Shown: one piece after another, positions 51,101 through 59,561 of the stretch | How the letters are laid out: every line of letters begins with the position of its first letter | Position numbering within the stretch: the first letter of the stretch is position 1 | Source of the DNA: Candidatus Leptofilum proximum | GTDB lineage: Bacteria; Chloroflexota; Anaerolineae; Promineifilales; Promineifilaceae | Reading direction: 5' to 3' | Assembly: GCA_016710325.1 (NCBI GenBank) | Contig: JADJXK010000001.1 | Span: 620,001-684,000 of the forward strand | Length of the DNA stretch: 64,000 bases | Notes under the pieces: model-generated | What the model was told of the DNA's origin: nothing | The model's input: the letters and a program-made list of their open reading frames with translations, nothing else | Database searches by the model: none | Position numbers and translations under genes: made by a program

Positions 51101-52262
51101 CTGGGAGCAGTTGGAACAAAGCCTGGCGTTGGCTCGGCAGCTCGGGGATCGGTATGGCGAGTTTAGCGCCCAAAATGCGCTGGGAAATATGGCGCGCCGC
51201 ATAGGCAATTACCACGAGGCCAGGCATCGCTTCGAGAAAAATCTTAACGCAGCCCGCTCGCAGCAAAACCAACGGGAAACCATCAGGGCGTTGGTGCAGT
51301 TAGGCTGGGTTGCCCGCGATTTGGTTGATTATGAAGAAGCGCGGCGGCTGTTTGAGGAATGTTTGGCTTTATCACAAACCCAGGAAAATGTTTGGGGTGC
51401 CAGTAGAGCCTTGGAGGCTCTGGCATTTTTGACCATGTTCCAGGGAGATTTTGTGACTGCCGGCCGTACCATCCAACACGCTTTACGCATCTCGCGTGAC
51501 AATGGCTTTCGCAGTGAAATGGTCAAACAGAGCGTCAACCTGGCAGTCACGCACTGGCTGTCCGGCCGCTTTGCTGATTCTGAAGACCTCCTTAAAAAAG
51601 CCAAGACGTTAGGCAGTGAATTGGGCTATCCTTTTGCCATTGCTTTCCCCACTATTTTCCACGGCGAACTTCTGGCTTTGGCCAATCAACACGAGGTCGC
51701 CCGTGAGAACATTCAACAAGGAATTACCCAAATTCGGCCCGATTTTTCCAGCCGTCTTTTTCTTCTGGGGCGTGCTTATCGTGCCATGGGCTGGCTGGAG
51801 TTAGCCGCCGGGCATTTTGGCAGCGCCCAAGATTGGTTTGAACAAAGCACAGAAGCTTTCCACGCTTTGGATGATGACGAGGCCGTGGCCTGGACGGCGG
51901 CCGGTTTGGGTCAGGCTCTTTATGGTCTGGGTAATGTGGAGGGAGCGCAAAAGATGGTGGTGGATGCTTTGTGGACGGCCGTTGAACTGCAAGCCTACAT
52001 CTCTCTGCTGTTTCTAATTCCCATCACAACGCTGCTGCTAAATTATCATAAAGAAAACAAAAGGCGCGAACGATTTCATACCCTGGCCTGCCGTGAGCCT
52101 TTTCTGGCTAATGCACCATTTTTTACCAAACTGATCTGGTCACAGCTGCCACCGCTCAAACAAGCGCCGCCTGTGGAGGCAGAAAATTTGACCGGATTGC
52201 GGCGCGAGTTGTGGACGGCCGTATCCCAATTATTGGCCGAAGATATTCTTACCCGATCCTAA
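48186..52262 (+). CDS. Giant regulator: SARP/BTAD domain, class III cyclase-like domain, STAND ATPase and TPR repeats
   Basis: 1358 residues. Order: winged-helix SARP domain (ELSVFLLGPFTASLGDQPL, ~1-95), BTAD helices (~100-260, LGVEPSSETTTLYQQI), a nucleotide-cyclase-homology domain (~275-400, SLLTDIEGAVQLWERYQQE, SLQGDKVSAVFEN, LKVRIGLHGG), then the STAND ATPase (VGPGGMGKTRLAL Walker A, LLLILDNFEHVQ Walker B) and TPR repeats (~900-1330). Both metal-binding Asp positions of the cyclase (TDIEG, GDK) seem present, but substrate-specifying residues cannot be judged, so activity is unsure. It should be a ligand-sensing transcription activator. ATG 48192 is an alternative start. Confidence 0.85.
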   Translation: MVMIELSVFLLGPFTASLGDQPLYKFRTNKVQALLIYLIMEAEQIHRRETLMNILWPDLPQPSAQVNLRQTVYRLRQAIPQVPSKNGRKEVPFLISERQTVQINPEADFFLDVAAFTAQIEHNPAQAVTLYRDDFLSDFYLSDSNEFEAWAQAQRGLLRRQVLDALDTLTENCLQTADYEQAQTYAWKQLEIDKLREGAYRQLMIALMQSGQRSAAIAQYHICRDQLRDELGVEPSSETTTLYQQIQANSLPQEAQPENKLAPVKNGRFHTSLLTDIEGAVQLWERYQQEMIPALYRHNTILNNLIPQHGGRILSLQGDKVSAVFENGRPLACALAIQEAFGKERWGRIGELKVRIGLHGGLSDETAVTQTVAITAAAWGGQILASATVHENLALPDGAYWRDVGKHQLNKEDPPHQLYGLLHPDLPHQSFPPIRAFAHAETKTPPLSATITPPHNLPQQPTPFIGREQELAALDALLADPMGRLISIVGPGGMGKTRLALAIAEKQLANSILFPHGIFFVHLEHIQTADQMIPAIANVLKLPLDSGRQDDHADRLHGESLSAKDQLLDYLRHKQLLLILDNFEHVQEGAGLVGEILQMATQVQILVTSRERLQLREEQIFPIQGLDFPDWETPQEALQYPAVRLFLQAAHRIQPGFALTAADLPELTRICQAVGGMPLGLELTASWVDMLSLSDIADEIQSSLNLLETETRNMPERHRSIRAVFDYSWQQLSPNEQAVFAQLAVFRGGFTRTAAQKIANASLHALVTLVNKSFLRYNQQRDRYELHELVRQYAAEKLAADEVQETAVRTQHSIYYCALLQHRKNQLKAGQPQAALVHIEADQENGRAAWDWAVAQGNITGIDLAISGLCRFYDMRDRVDDGLAICAAASQRLRHLPESPTLQRVLAKTLTWHTRFLRYLGQTETIKNTFQEITTLLEHAEESQEDVRAEKAFALSSMGKFNAFEEENKQCAWEQLEQSLALARQLGDRYGEFSAQNALGNMARRIGNYHEARHRFEKNLNAARSQQNQRETIRALVQLGWVARDLVDYEEARRLFEECLALSQTQENVWGASRALEALAFLTMFQGDFVTAGRTIQHALRISRDNGFRSEMVKQSVNLAVTHWLSGRFADSEDLLKKAKTLGSELGYPFAIAFPTIFHGELLALANQHEVARENIQQGITQIRPDFSSRLFLLGRAYRAMGWLELAAGHFGSAQDWFEQSTEAFHALDDDEAVAWTAAGLGQALYGLGNVEGAQKMVVDALWTAVELQAYISLLFLIPITTLLLNYHKENKRRERFHTLACREPFLANAPFFTKLIWSQLPPLKQAPPVEAENLTGLRRELWTAVSQLLAEDILTRS

Positions 52263-52279
52263 ATGATGTGTTAGTTATC

Positions 52280-53638
52280 TCAACGGCCGTGACACTGCTT
52301 AAACTTTTTACCACTGCCGCAAGGACAGGGATCGTTTCTACCCGCTTTGGCATAAGCTTGCTGCAGCCGCTTTTCATCCTCAGCAGCCATCAGTTTCATG
52401 ATTTCCGCCGGTGGGCGCTGCTGCCGGAGCAGGCCGGCCATTATTTTCATCGGCCGATCCACGTGATTGAAGAATGCTTTGTAACCGGCGCATAAATAGT
52501 TCAGCCCTGGCTCGCCATCGGGTGTGTGGATAAAGCGATTTTTGGGACAGCCGCCATGGCAGGCAAAGCGCACCTCGCACTGGCGGCAGTATTGGGGCAG
52601 CGTGGCTTGTTTGTCTGCACCAAACTGCTGCTGTTTTTCAGAGGCGACCAGTTCCAACATATGGTCACTTTGGATGTTGCCCAGTAGATAATCAGGCTCG
52701 ACGTAGTGATCACAGCTAAACAGGTCGCCGTTATGTTCCAGTGCCAGTGCCCGGCCACAGGTAGGGGCAAAGATGCACAAACCGCCCGGCTGCCCTAACC
52801 AGGCACCCAGGGCCACGTCAAACATCTGCACGTAAACCTGGCCTACATCACGCCGCAGCCACTCATCAAAAATGGCTATGAGAAATTTTCCGTACTTTTG
52901 GGCGTTGACTGAGCGATTGGTGATGTGACTGCCGGATTGAGTGTATAACGGCCGTTCTCCCCCAGCCCGCTCACTCCACCCTACATTCGCCAGCGGCAAA
53001 ATCTGCGTCGTGACTCGTTCAATGATTGGAATAAATTGGATAAACTGCGTTTTCAGTTCATCACGGAAAAAGCGATACACCGCCAGGGGGTGCTCTTGAT
53101 TGGCAGCATGAACGGTACAGAGTACATTGAATTCGACACCATGATCGACCAATAGCTGCCAGCCCCACATCACTTGCTTGAAGCTGCCAGCTCCCCCTTT
53201 GTTTACCCGGTAGGCGTCATGCAGTTCCTGTGGCCCATCAATGCTGATGCCAATCAAAAAGTTGTGTTTTTTGAAGAATTGACACCATGCTTCATCCAGC
53301 AATGTGCCGTTGGTTTGCAGCGCATTGTGGATGGTCATGCCTGGTTTGGCATGCTTTTGTTGATAGTGAATCACCCGCTCAAAAAACTCCAATCCCATCA
53401 GGGTGGGTTCGCCGCCCTGCCAGGCAAAGGTCACTTCCGGTACCTGCTGCGATTCGATGTATTGGCGGACGAAGGTTTCCAGCAGCTCATCGGCCATGCG
53501 GAAGCGACTGCCAGGGTACATCATCTCTTTGGAGAGGAAGTAACAATATTTGCAGTCGAGGTTGCAAATCGCCCCGCTAGGCTTGGTCATGATATGAAAG
53601 GCGCGTGGCGGGACGTTGGTTGGGTTACTGTTGATCAT
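52280..53638 (-). CDS. Anaerobic sulfatase-maturating enzyme (radical SAM/SPASM) with C-terminal SEC-C motif
   Basis: 452 residues. CNLDCKYCYF holds the radical SAM cluster Cys triad. SPASM-type cysteines follow (CIFAPTCGRALALEHNGDLFSCDHYVEP, CRQCEVRFACHGGCPKNRF). This family turns the Cys or Ser of sulfatases to formylglycine without oxygen. The last 25 residues (GRNDPCPCGSGKKFKQCHG) are a SEC-C zinc motif, a known add-on whose role here is unclear. The two sulfatases upstream on the same strand both have Cys-type sites and are its natural clients. It overlaps the GH3 gene by 14 nt. Confidence 0.92.
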   Translation of the reverse strand: MINSNPTNVPPRAFHIMTKPSGAICNLDCKYCYFLSKEMMYPGSRFRMADELLETFVRQYIESQQVPEVTFAWQGGEPTLMGLEFFERVIHYQQKHAKPGMTIHNALQTNGTLLDEAWCQFFKKHNFLIGISIDGPQELHDAYRVNKGGAGSFKQVMWGWQLLVDHGVEFNVLCTVHAANQEHPLAVYRFFRDELKTQFIQFIPIIERVTTQILPLANVGWSERAGGERPLYTQSGSHITNRSVNAQKYGKFLIAIFDEWLRRDVGQVYVQMFDVALGAWLGQPGGLCIFAPTCGRALALEHNGDLFSCDHYVEPDYLLGNIQSDHMLELVASEKQQQFGADKQATLPQYCRQCEVRFACHGGCPKNRFIHTPDGEPGLNYLCAGYKAFFNHVDRPMKIMAGLLRQQRPPAEIMKLMAAEDEKRLQQAYAKAGRNDPCPCGSGKKFKQCHGR

Positions 53639-55505
53639 ACGTTAGCCCAAAGCCAAACGGATAAAGCGGAGCCTCAGAATCATAAGGCACATCTGCTTTT
53701 TGGCTGCGCACGGCTTCCATAGACGATGGCAGTTCAAAGGGCAGCTTACCTTCCGGTTTGGCTCGGCCAAGAATGACGTCGAGAACGGCCGTATCACTCG
53801 CCCCAAAGTCGGCCAGCAAAGCATAGGCCGCAGCGCTGATCTCCGGAATCACGGCGGGGCGATCCAGGTAGATCACCACGATCGTGGGGACTTTTTCCAG
53901 CAGTGCCAGAATTTCGGCTTTGGCTTCCTCCTTAAAATCCAGATCGCCGTGGTGGAAGCTGGCGGCAAACTGATTTTTGGTCTCAACCGGCACCCACGGT
54001 GTATCCAGCCGCAGAATGGCAAAATCGGCATCTTCCGGTGAATCGACTACCTGGGCATACTGGGCGGTGACGGCCGTATCCAAGTTCTTAACAAAAATTT
54101 TAGGCTGACCCTGAAGCGGCAGCACACCGTCGCTGTTTTTAAGCAGCGTCATAGCCCGGCTTTGCGACGCCAGCCCGGCTGCCACCGATTTTGGGCTGCC
54201 GAAAACTTCTGGGATACGACCTTCATCCACAAACGGATTGTCGAATAAACCGAGTGCAAATTTCTGTTTCAGCAGCCGCCGCACCGATTGATCGATACGC
54301 TCTTTTGTCAGTTTGCCGCTGGCGACCAGTTCCAACACATGCTCCGGGCAGCTCTCGCCGCCAAACTGGTCAGCACCGGCATCCAGCACTTTCAACACCC
54401 GATCCGCTGCGCTGAGATGTTCCACGCCCCAGGCGCGGGCCGGCCAGACAACTTCCCCCATGTGCAAATCGGTGATCAAACCCCAATCGGTGCAAACCAC
54501 ATCATCGTAACCGTATTTTTCGCGCAGCAAGGTAGTGATGATAGTTTTGTTGTAGGACATGGCCACATCTTCATCAGTCTGGCCCGTAGGGATACCATAA
54601 TAAGGCATGATCGAGGCGGTTTTGGCTTCAATGGCTGCTTCAAAGGGAATGAGGTGATACTCAAAATTGTCGCCGGGATAGATTTGCCCCTGCTGGAATT
54701 CAAAATGGGGATCGAGCCCCTCTTTTTGTGGACCACCGCCAGGGAAATGCTTGGTCATGCAGGCCACGCTGTGGGGGCCCAGTTCTGAACCCTGAAACCC
54801 CTCAATATACGCTTTTACCAGCCGGGCGCTGACTGCGGCGTCTTCACCAAACGTGCCGCTGATGCGCGGCCAGCGCGGCTCAGTCGCTAAATCTATTTGG
54901 GGATGCAGGGCCACCCGAATGCCCACGGCCAGGTATTCTTCGCGGGCAATCTCGGCAAACTGGCGCACCAGTTCGGGATCATCGAGCGCGCCAAAGCCCG
55001 TCGTTTCACACCACTGCGAGAAATCCTCCACAGCCATCGAGACAACATTTTTGCCCAGGTGATTGCGCGGGTCGGAGGCCAGCGTAACCGGAATGCCCAG
55101 GCGGCTCTGTTCCGCCAGCTGCTGGACATTGTTGTACCAGGTAGCCAGTGGTTTTGCGCCAGGAATTTGCCAGACATTAAAGTGGTTCATCTTTAAGTCA
55201 ATAACTTTACTTTTTACCGTCCCACCAAAACCGGTAAAGGCCTGGTCGTCACTTTTCTCGTCAATGGAGCCATCCAGATTCACTCGCACGCCGTCGATGA
55301 AAAGCATCCCGGCTTTTTCCTCTAGCGTCATTTGCGAAAGCAGATCTTCTACACGGGCAGCGATGGATTGGCGTGGATCTTCGTAAATGTCTAGCTTGCC
55401 GTTTTTATTCAGATCACGGTAGGCAAAACCGTTTTCGGTTTGGATGAGTTTGGACTTTTGCATTACGTTCTCTGTGAGAGATGCTTCTGACTTTTTTGTG
55501 TGCAT
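53625..55505 (-). CDS. Glycoside hydrolase family 3 enzyme (beta-glucosidase-like)
   Basis: 626 residues. LSQMTLEEKAGMLFIDG and ACMTKHFPGGGPQKEG (the KHF-x-G region) and VVCTDWGLITDL with the nucleophile Asp are GH3 marks; the C-terminal alpha/beta domain carries the acid/base side. The N-terminus has an EF-hand-like DLNKNGKLDIYEDP calcium motif. No signal peptide, so it would act in the cytosol on imported oligosaccharides after desulfation. AGGAGC precedes ATG 55505. Operonic with the sulfatases and the maturase. Confidence 0.9.
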   Translation of the reverse strand: MHTKKSEASLTENVMQKSKLIQTENGFAYRDLNKNGKLDIYEDPRQSIAARVEDLLSQMTLEEKAGMLFIDGVRVNLDGSIDEKSDDQAFTGFGGTVKSKVIDLKMNHFNVWQIPGAKPLATWYNNVQQLAEQSRLGIPVTLASDPRNHLGKNVVSMAVEDFSQWCETTGFGALDDPELVRQFAEIAREEYLAVGIRVALHPQIDLATEPRWPRISGTFGEDAAVSARLVKAYIEGFQGSELGPHSVACMTKHFPGGGPQKEGLDPHFEFQQGQIYPGDNFEYHLIPFEAAIEAKTASIMPYYGIPTGQTDEDVAMSYNKTIITTLLREKYGYDDVVCTDWGLITDLHMGEVVWPARAWGVEHLSAADRVLKVLDAGADQFGGESCPEHVLELVASGKLTKERIDQSVRRLLKQKFALGLFDNPFVDEGRIPEVFGSPKSVAAGLASQSRAMTLLKNSDGVLPLQGQPKIFVKNLDTAVTAQYAQVVDSPEDADFAILRLDTPWVPVETKNQFAASFHHGDLDFKEEAKAEILALLEKVPTIVVIYLDRPAVIPEISAAAYALLADFGASDTAVLDVILGRAKPEGKLPFELPSSMEAVRSQKADVPYDSEAPLYPFGFGLTYDQQ

Positions 55506-55518
55506 TGATTAGCTCCTG

Positions 55519-57180
55519 CTAAGCGTTGGGAACATTCATTATTACTTCTTCGCTGTCTAGATAGCCAAGTCGATTTGCCCGGAACCAGAGCGTACGGCCG
55601 TTCACCACCGCAAATGGTCCCGTATAAAGCTGCCAGGAACGGCCGTCCACCTCAGGATTGCCCACTGCCCAGCCCATGGCGGCCAAAGGGTTTTTGGCTT
55701 CCGTTTGCGGCGTAGCTGGCGGAACGGCCGTCCAGCCGATAGAGGCACCTTTCGTCTCACATGTGGCAATGATCGTGTCATCTTCCATCTGCACCTCAGG
55801 TGCAGTAGTTTTGCTGAACGCGCCATCGGGGCGCCAACGCTGTAACAGCTCTGCTTCTGGAATCAGGCCCAGATCGGGATATTCTTCTTGCCAGCGATTA
55901 AGCGCATCGCGCAAGTGCTGCAAATCGGTCGCGTAGGCCGGGTCGGCAGCGAGATTGTTGATCTCATGGGGATCGGCCAGTAAATCATACAGCTCTTCTG
56001 CCGGCTTGGTGGTATTCATGAAATGGCGCTGCGCCGGTGTCAGCAGATTGGGCATGAGACCCTGATTGAGCTGCTCGGCTTCCTGAAAGCGCAATTTGCG
56101 CAGCTCTTGCCAGGTAGAAGTCATCCGATCGGCATACTCCTGGTGCTGCATATAGGGGCGATCAGGATGATAATTACGCAGGTAGCGGAAACGGCCGTCG
56201 CGCACCGTGCGCACGGTGTCTTCCGTCTCACCCATGCGGTCCCGGTGGCTGAAAACATATCGGCGCGGCTGATCTGACTGTCTACCCTGGGCATCGAAGA
56301 TTAGCTGAGCGTGCATGTACTTGGGCACGGGTAAACCAGCCACTGCCAGCATCGTTGCCGCCAAATCCATCGTGCAGATCAGTTCATCCACCACCGTGCC
56401 TGGCGCGATTTTGCCCGGCCAGCGCACGATGAGCGGTACGCGCAGACCACATTCGTAGGGCCACCGCTTTTCGCGGGGGAAACCCCGGCCATGATCGCTC
56501 CAGAAAACCACCACCGTATTGTCGGCCAACCCATCCGTTTCCAGTTCCTGCAAAATATCCCCCAACCAGTAATCCATGGCGGTGATGAGATCATTGTAAC
56601 GGGCGACGGCCTGGCGGAAGACGGCCGTATCCGGGTAATTCGGCGGCACGGGGGCTACATCCGGATCGTGCCGTTCCTCCAACTTTAATCGACTGGTGTT
56701 TTGGGCAAACCGCTCGTCGTCGGTATAGATTTGCGATTCGTGCGTCACCATGCCATGAAACGTGGCAAAAAAAGGCTGGTCCGGATCGGGTCGGTTCCGC
56801 CAGTGTGCCGTCGAACCAAAGTCGTCGAAGACGGTTGCTGGCGTGTGGAATTGATAGTCGGTAAAGGCATTGTTGGTGCAGTAATAGCCAGCCGCGCGCA
56901 GATATTCGGGGATGGGGCGCACCTCAGGCGGGGGAACTGCCTTGGTACGCATGTGCATGGTGCCAACGGCCGTGGGGTACATGCCGGTAATAATCGCTGA
57001 GCGCGACGGCCCGCAAACCGGCGTGGTGGCGATAGCGTTGTTGTAACGCACCCCCTCGGCAGCGAGGCGGTCAAGATTTGGCGTGTGTGCGTATTCGGCG
57101 TGCGGATAAACACCAGCATAGCAGCCCAGGTGCGGATTGATGTCGTGGGTGCTGATCCAGATAATGTTAGGATGTTGCAC
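55519..57180 (-). CDS. Type I sulfatase (Cys-type formylglycine site)
   Basis: 553 residues from GTG 57180 (RBS GAGGT). IIWISTHDINPHLG near the N-terminus supplies metal-binding Asp residues, and TTPVCGPSRSAIITGMYP is the C-x-P-x-R formylglycine motif near residue 56. WSDHGRGFPREKRWPYE holds further catalytic residues. It removes sulfate from carbohydrates (sugar identity unknown) and needs the maturase encoded downstream. The upstream palindrome at 57208-57233 lies just before its start; longer translations from a TTG in that palindrome are unlikely. Confidence 0.9.
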   Translation of the reverse strand: MQHPNIIWISTHDINPHLGCYAGVYPHAEYAHTPNLDRLAAEGVRYNNAIATTPVCGPSRSAIITGMYPTAVGTMHMRTKAVPPPEVRPIPEYLRAAGYYCTNNAFTDYQFHTPATVFDDFGSTAHWRNRPDPDQPFFATFHGMVTHESQIYTDDERFAQNTSRLKLEERHDPDVAPVPPNYPDTAVFRQAVARYNDLITAMDYWLGDILQELETDGLADNTVVVFWSDHGRGFPREKRWPYECGLRVPLIVRWPGKIAPGTVVDELICTMDLAATMLAVAGLPVPKYMHAQLIFDAQGRQSDQPRRYVFSHRDRMGETEDTVRTVRDGRFRYLRNYHPDRPYMQHQEYADRMTSTWQELRKLRFQEAEQLNQGLMPNLLTPAQRHFMNTTKPAEELYDLLADPHEINNLAADPAYATDLQHLRDALNRWQEEYPDLGLIPEAELLQRWRPDGAFSKTTAPEVQMEDDTIIATCETKGASIGWTAVPPATPQTEAKNPLAAMGWAVGNPEVDGRSWQLYTGPFAVVNGRTLWFRANRLGYLDSEEVIMNVPNA

Positions 57181-57207
57181 GATTTTTACCTCGCTTTTTC
57201 TAGAGAA

Positions 57208-57233
57208 TGGGCCATTTTTCGAAAAATGGCCCA
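57208..57233. repeat. 26-bp perfect palindrome between the sulfatase genes
   Basis: TGGGCCATTTTTC and GAAAAATGGCCCA meet without a spacer. It lies 27 nt upstream of the start of the downstream sulfatase and just after the stop of the other; a REP-like stem or attenuator. Confidence 0.75.
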
Positions 57234-57240
57234 ATCTTTA

Positions 57241-58716
57241 TCAAAATTCATTCGGATGTAATTTTTCTAATCGCTCCGCGTAGTGGGCACGGCCGGTTGC
57301 ACGCAGGCGTGTCAGGTAATTGGGCAGCATCCCTCTGGTGTGGAACGGCCCGCCTTCACGCAGCACGGTCATCATCGGATCGACGTCGTGCTGGCTGGTG
57401 AGGGCCATCTCGCCGTACCATTCGGCCAGCAGGCTGAGTCCTTTTTGCACGAGATCGGGACGTTCAGGAGCCAGATCGTTTTGTTCGTGCGGGTCTGCTT
57501 CCACATCCCAGAGCATGATCGGCTCGATTTCTTTATAGCCGTCGTGGTAGCTGCGCAGCAGCATGTAGTTATCGAAGCGCACGCCGCGCTGGCAGGACCA
57601 GGTTTGCTGGCTGGTGACCAGGTACGGCCGTCCCTCTTCCCGCCCTGCTTGAAAGGCAGCGGTAAACGGTTTGCCATCCCAATTCTCTGGCACAACACCT
57701 CCGGCCAGCTCAATCAGCGTAGCTGCCCAGTCGAAATGATAATGAAGGGCGCTGTCAACCCGGGCCTCCTGCTTACTGCCCGGTTCACGCACGATCAAGG
57801 GGACGCGGCAGGTGATGGCATCGGCCGTTTGGTGATCGCCCCAGATGTTCAGCTCGCCCTGGTTCTCACCATGATCGGCGCTGATGATGATCATCGTGTC
57901 CTCAAGCACCCCTTTTTCTTCCAGCAGGTTTAGCAGGCGGCCTACGTGAGTATCCACATATCGAATCGCCGTGTCGTAGCCGTCGATCCACCATTTCATC
58001 ATCTCTGGTGAATCGATCTGGTCCGGGTTGCCAAAGCGCCGATAGAACGTCTCGTGCGGTTGTGTTGTGTCGCCGAAGCCGTGCGGTTCCTGCGGACTAT
58101 GGGGTCCAAACCCTTCCCAGAGGCGCTGCCAGACTTCGTCGGTTAGCCAGTCTGGCAGGGGATCAGCGGCAAACGGATTGCCAAACGATTCCGGCGTGCG
58201 GAACGGTGTGTGCGGGTCCCAATAGTTGACGTGCAGGAACCAGTTTTCTGATGCTGCGTTTCGCTGCAGCCAGCCCAGGGCATAGGGCGTCACATCGTCG
58301 GCAATGTCCATGCCCCATTTGCCGGGGTTATAAATCTCGTTGTAGCCAGCGTACCAATGCCACGCCGCATGTCGTTCGCCAAAGGAGCTGACGGTGGCGG
58401 TCAAAAGGCCGGCCTCACGCAGCGCGGTCATCCAGCTGGTGAGGCGGAACGTGTCGAAAAAGCCGCGCGATGGCCCTTCGATGAACGGCTGCCCGGCGGT
58501 GCCGCCATGATTCACCACCCCGGTGTGGAAGCCGCAGCGGCCGCTCCACAGCGCCGTGCGGGAGGGCAGGCAGGGAGCGTCGGAGATGTAACAGTTGTCG
58601 AAGCGGGTGCCCTGGGCGGCCAGGGTGTCAATGTTGGGGCTGGTATTGCGGTGGTAGCCGTAACAGCCCAGGTGATCGGGCCGCAGGCTGTCGATGTCGA
58701 TGTATAAAATTCGCAT
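57241..58716 (-). CDS. Type I sulfatase (Cys-type), second copy
   Basis: 491 residues from ATG 58716 (RBS GGAG). MRILYIDIDSLRPDHLGCYG gives the metal Asp residues; ISDAPCLPSRTALWSGRCG is the C-x-P-x-R site near residue 49, and IIISADHGENQGE the second metal-binding region. It resembles the sulfatase downstream but is clearly a different family member, so the two probably cut different sulfate esters. It is probably matured by the anSME of the same operon. Confidence 0.9.
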   Translation of the reverse strand: MRILYIDIDSLRPDHLGCYGYHRNTSPNIDTLAAQGTRFDNCYISDAPCLPSRTALWSGRCGFHTGVVNHGGTAGQPFIEGPSRGFFDTFRLTSWMTALREAGLLTATVSSFGERHAAWHWYAGYNEIYNPGKWGMDIADDVTPYALGWLQRNAASENWFLHVNYWDPHTPFRTPESFGNPFAADPLPDWLTDEVWQRLWEGFGPHSPQEPHGFGDTTQPHETFYRRFGNPDQIDSPEMMKWWIDGYDTAIRYVDTHVGRLLNLLEEKGVLEDTMIIISADHGENQGELNIWGDHQTADAITCRVPLIVREPGSKQEARVDSALHYHFDWAATLIELAGGVVPENWDGKPFTAAFQAGREEGRPYLVTSQQTWSCQRGVRFDNYMLLRSYHDGYKEIEPIMLWDVEADPHEQNDLAPERPDLVQKGLSLLAEWYGEMALTSQHDVDPMMTVLREGGPFHTRGMLPNYLTRLRATGRAHYAERLEKLHPNEF

Positions 58717-58726
58717 TGTGTCACTC

Positions 58727-58745
58727 CAAGATTGGGCCAATCTTG
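58727..58745. repeat. 19-bp palindrome between hydrolase and sulfatase genes
   Basis: CAAGATTGG and CCAATCTTG around a G. Its CCAATCTT half recurs after the palindrome at 57208-57233, so the two share a word family. Confidence 0.65.
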
Positions 58746-58748
58746 CTT

Positions 58749-59561
58749 TTATACATTCTCGTTTAGAAAATCACGAACGGCCGTTAAAAAAGCATCCGGT
58801 TGCTCACGGCGAATATTGTGCCCAGCGCCGGGAATGTTGACATGGCGGGCGTTGGGTAAGCTGGCGACCCACGCATCGGCCGCTTCGGGTGGGTAAATGG
58901 CACCTTTATTAAGATCGGCCGTGATGAGCAGCGTGGGACAGGTAATTTGGGCCACCGTTTGGCTGCCGGTTGCAGCGTCGATGTAGTCTTCACCAAAAGG
59001 CTTTAGGTGGTATTGCAGCTTGGACTGTGCCCACGGCTGCCACTCCGCTTCTGGCCAGGTAGGGGTACCCTCACGGCCCAAAGCGATAATTTCCGCTATC
59101 TCTTTTCCCTGGATACTCCCGATAAATTGTTCCCATCCTTGATGGCGCGCCCGGGCTTCTTCGCTCTGAGCGCCCATCAACGCGAAAGGTGGCGGATCTT
59201 CCAGAACAATGCTGGCAGGAGTTTGGGGCAGCAAGCCGGCCAATAGGGAAACCGTTGCCGCCCCCAGGGAATGTCCCACCAGAATAGGTTTTTGCAGTTG
59301 CAGTGCCTCGATCAGTCCCGCCAGGTCTTGCGCGCGCTCCAACAAAGTGATTCTGCTATCGGTCTTTTCAGATTGCCCATGATCCCGGGCGTCATAGAGG
59401 ATGATCTCGTACTCATCAGCAAAATGCTGGGCGATGGGCCAGAAACAGAGACCGTTATCGGAACGGCCGTGGGCAAACAACAGCGGTGGCTTCTTTGTGC
59501 CGGTTCGGTACACGTGCAGATTGACGCCATTGGCCGTTACGTCACTTTCAAAAAGCTTCAT
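58749..59561 (-). CDS. Alpha/beta-fold hydrolase
   Basis: 270 residues from ATG 59561 (GGAG 6 nt upstream). LLFAHGRSDNGLCF, LVGHSLGAATVSLLAG (nucleophile Ser), and the late His in GAGHNIRREQPDAF show an intact catalytic set. Location between the transporter and sulfatases suggests removal of acyl groups from the imported sulfated glycan, which is inference. It overlaps the ABC ATPase gene by 14 nt. Confidence 0.85.
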   Translation of the reverse strand: MKLFESDVTANGVNLHVYRTGTKKPPLLFAHGRSDNGLCFWPIAQHFADEYEIILYDARDHGQSEKTDSRITLLERAQDLAGLIEALQLQKPILVGHSLGAATVSLLAGLLPQTPASIVLEDPPPFALMGAQSEEARARHQGWEQFIGSIQGKEIAEIIALGREGTPTWPEAEWQPWAQSKLQYHLKPFGEDYIDAATGSQTVAQITCPTLLITADLNKGAIYPPEAADAWVASLPNARHVNIPGAGHNIRREQPDAFLTAVRDFLNENV

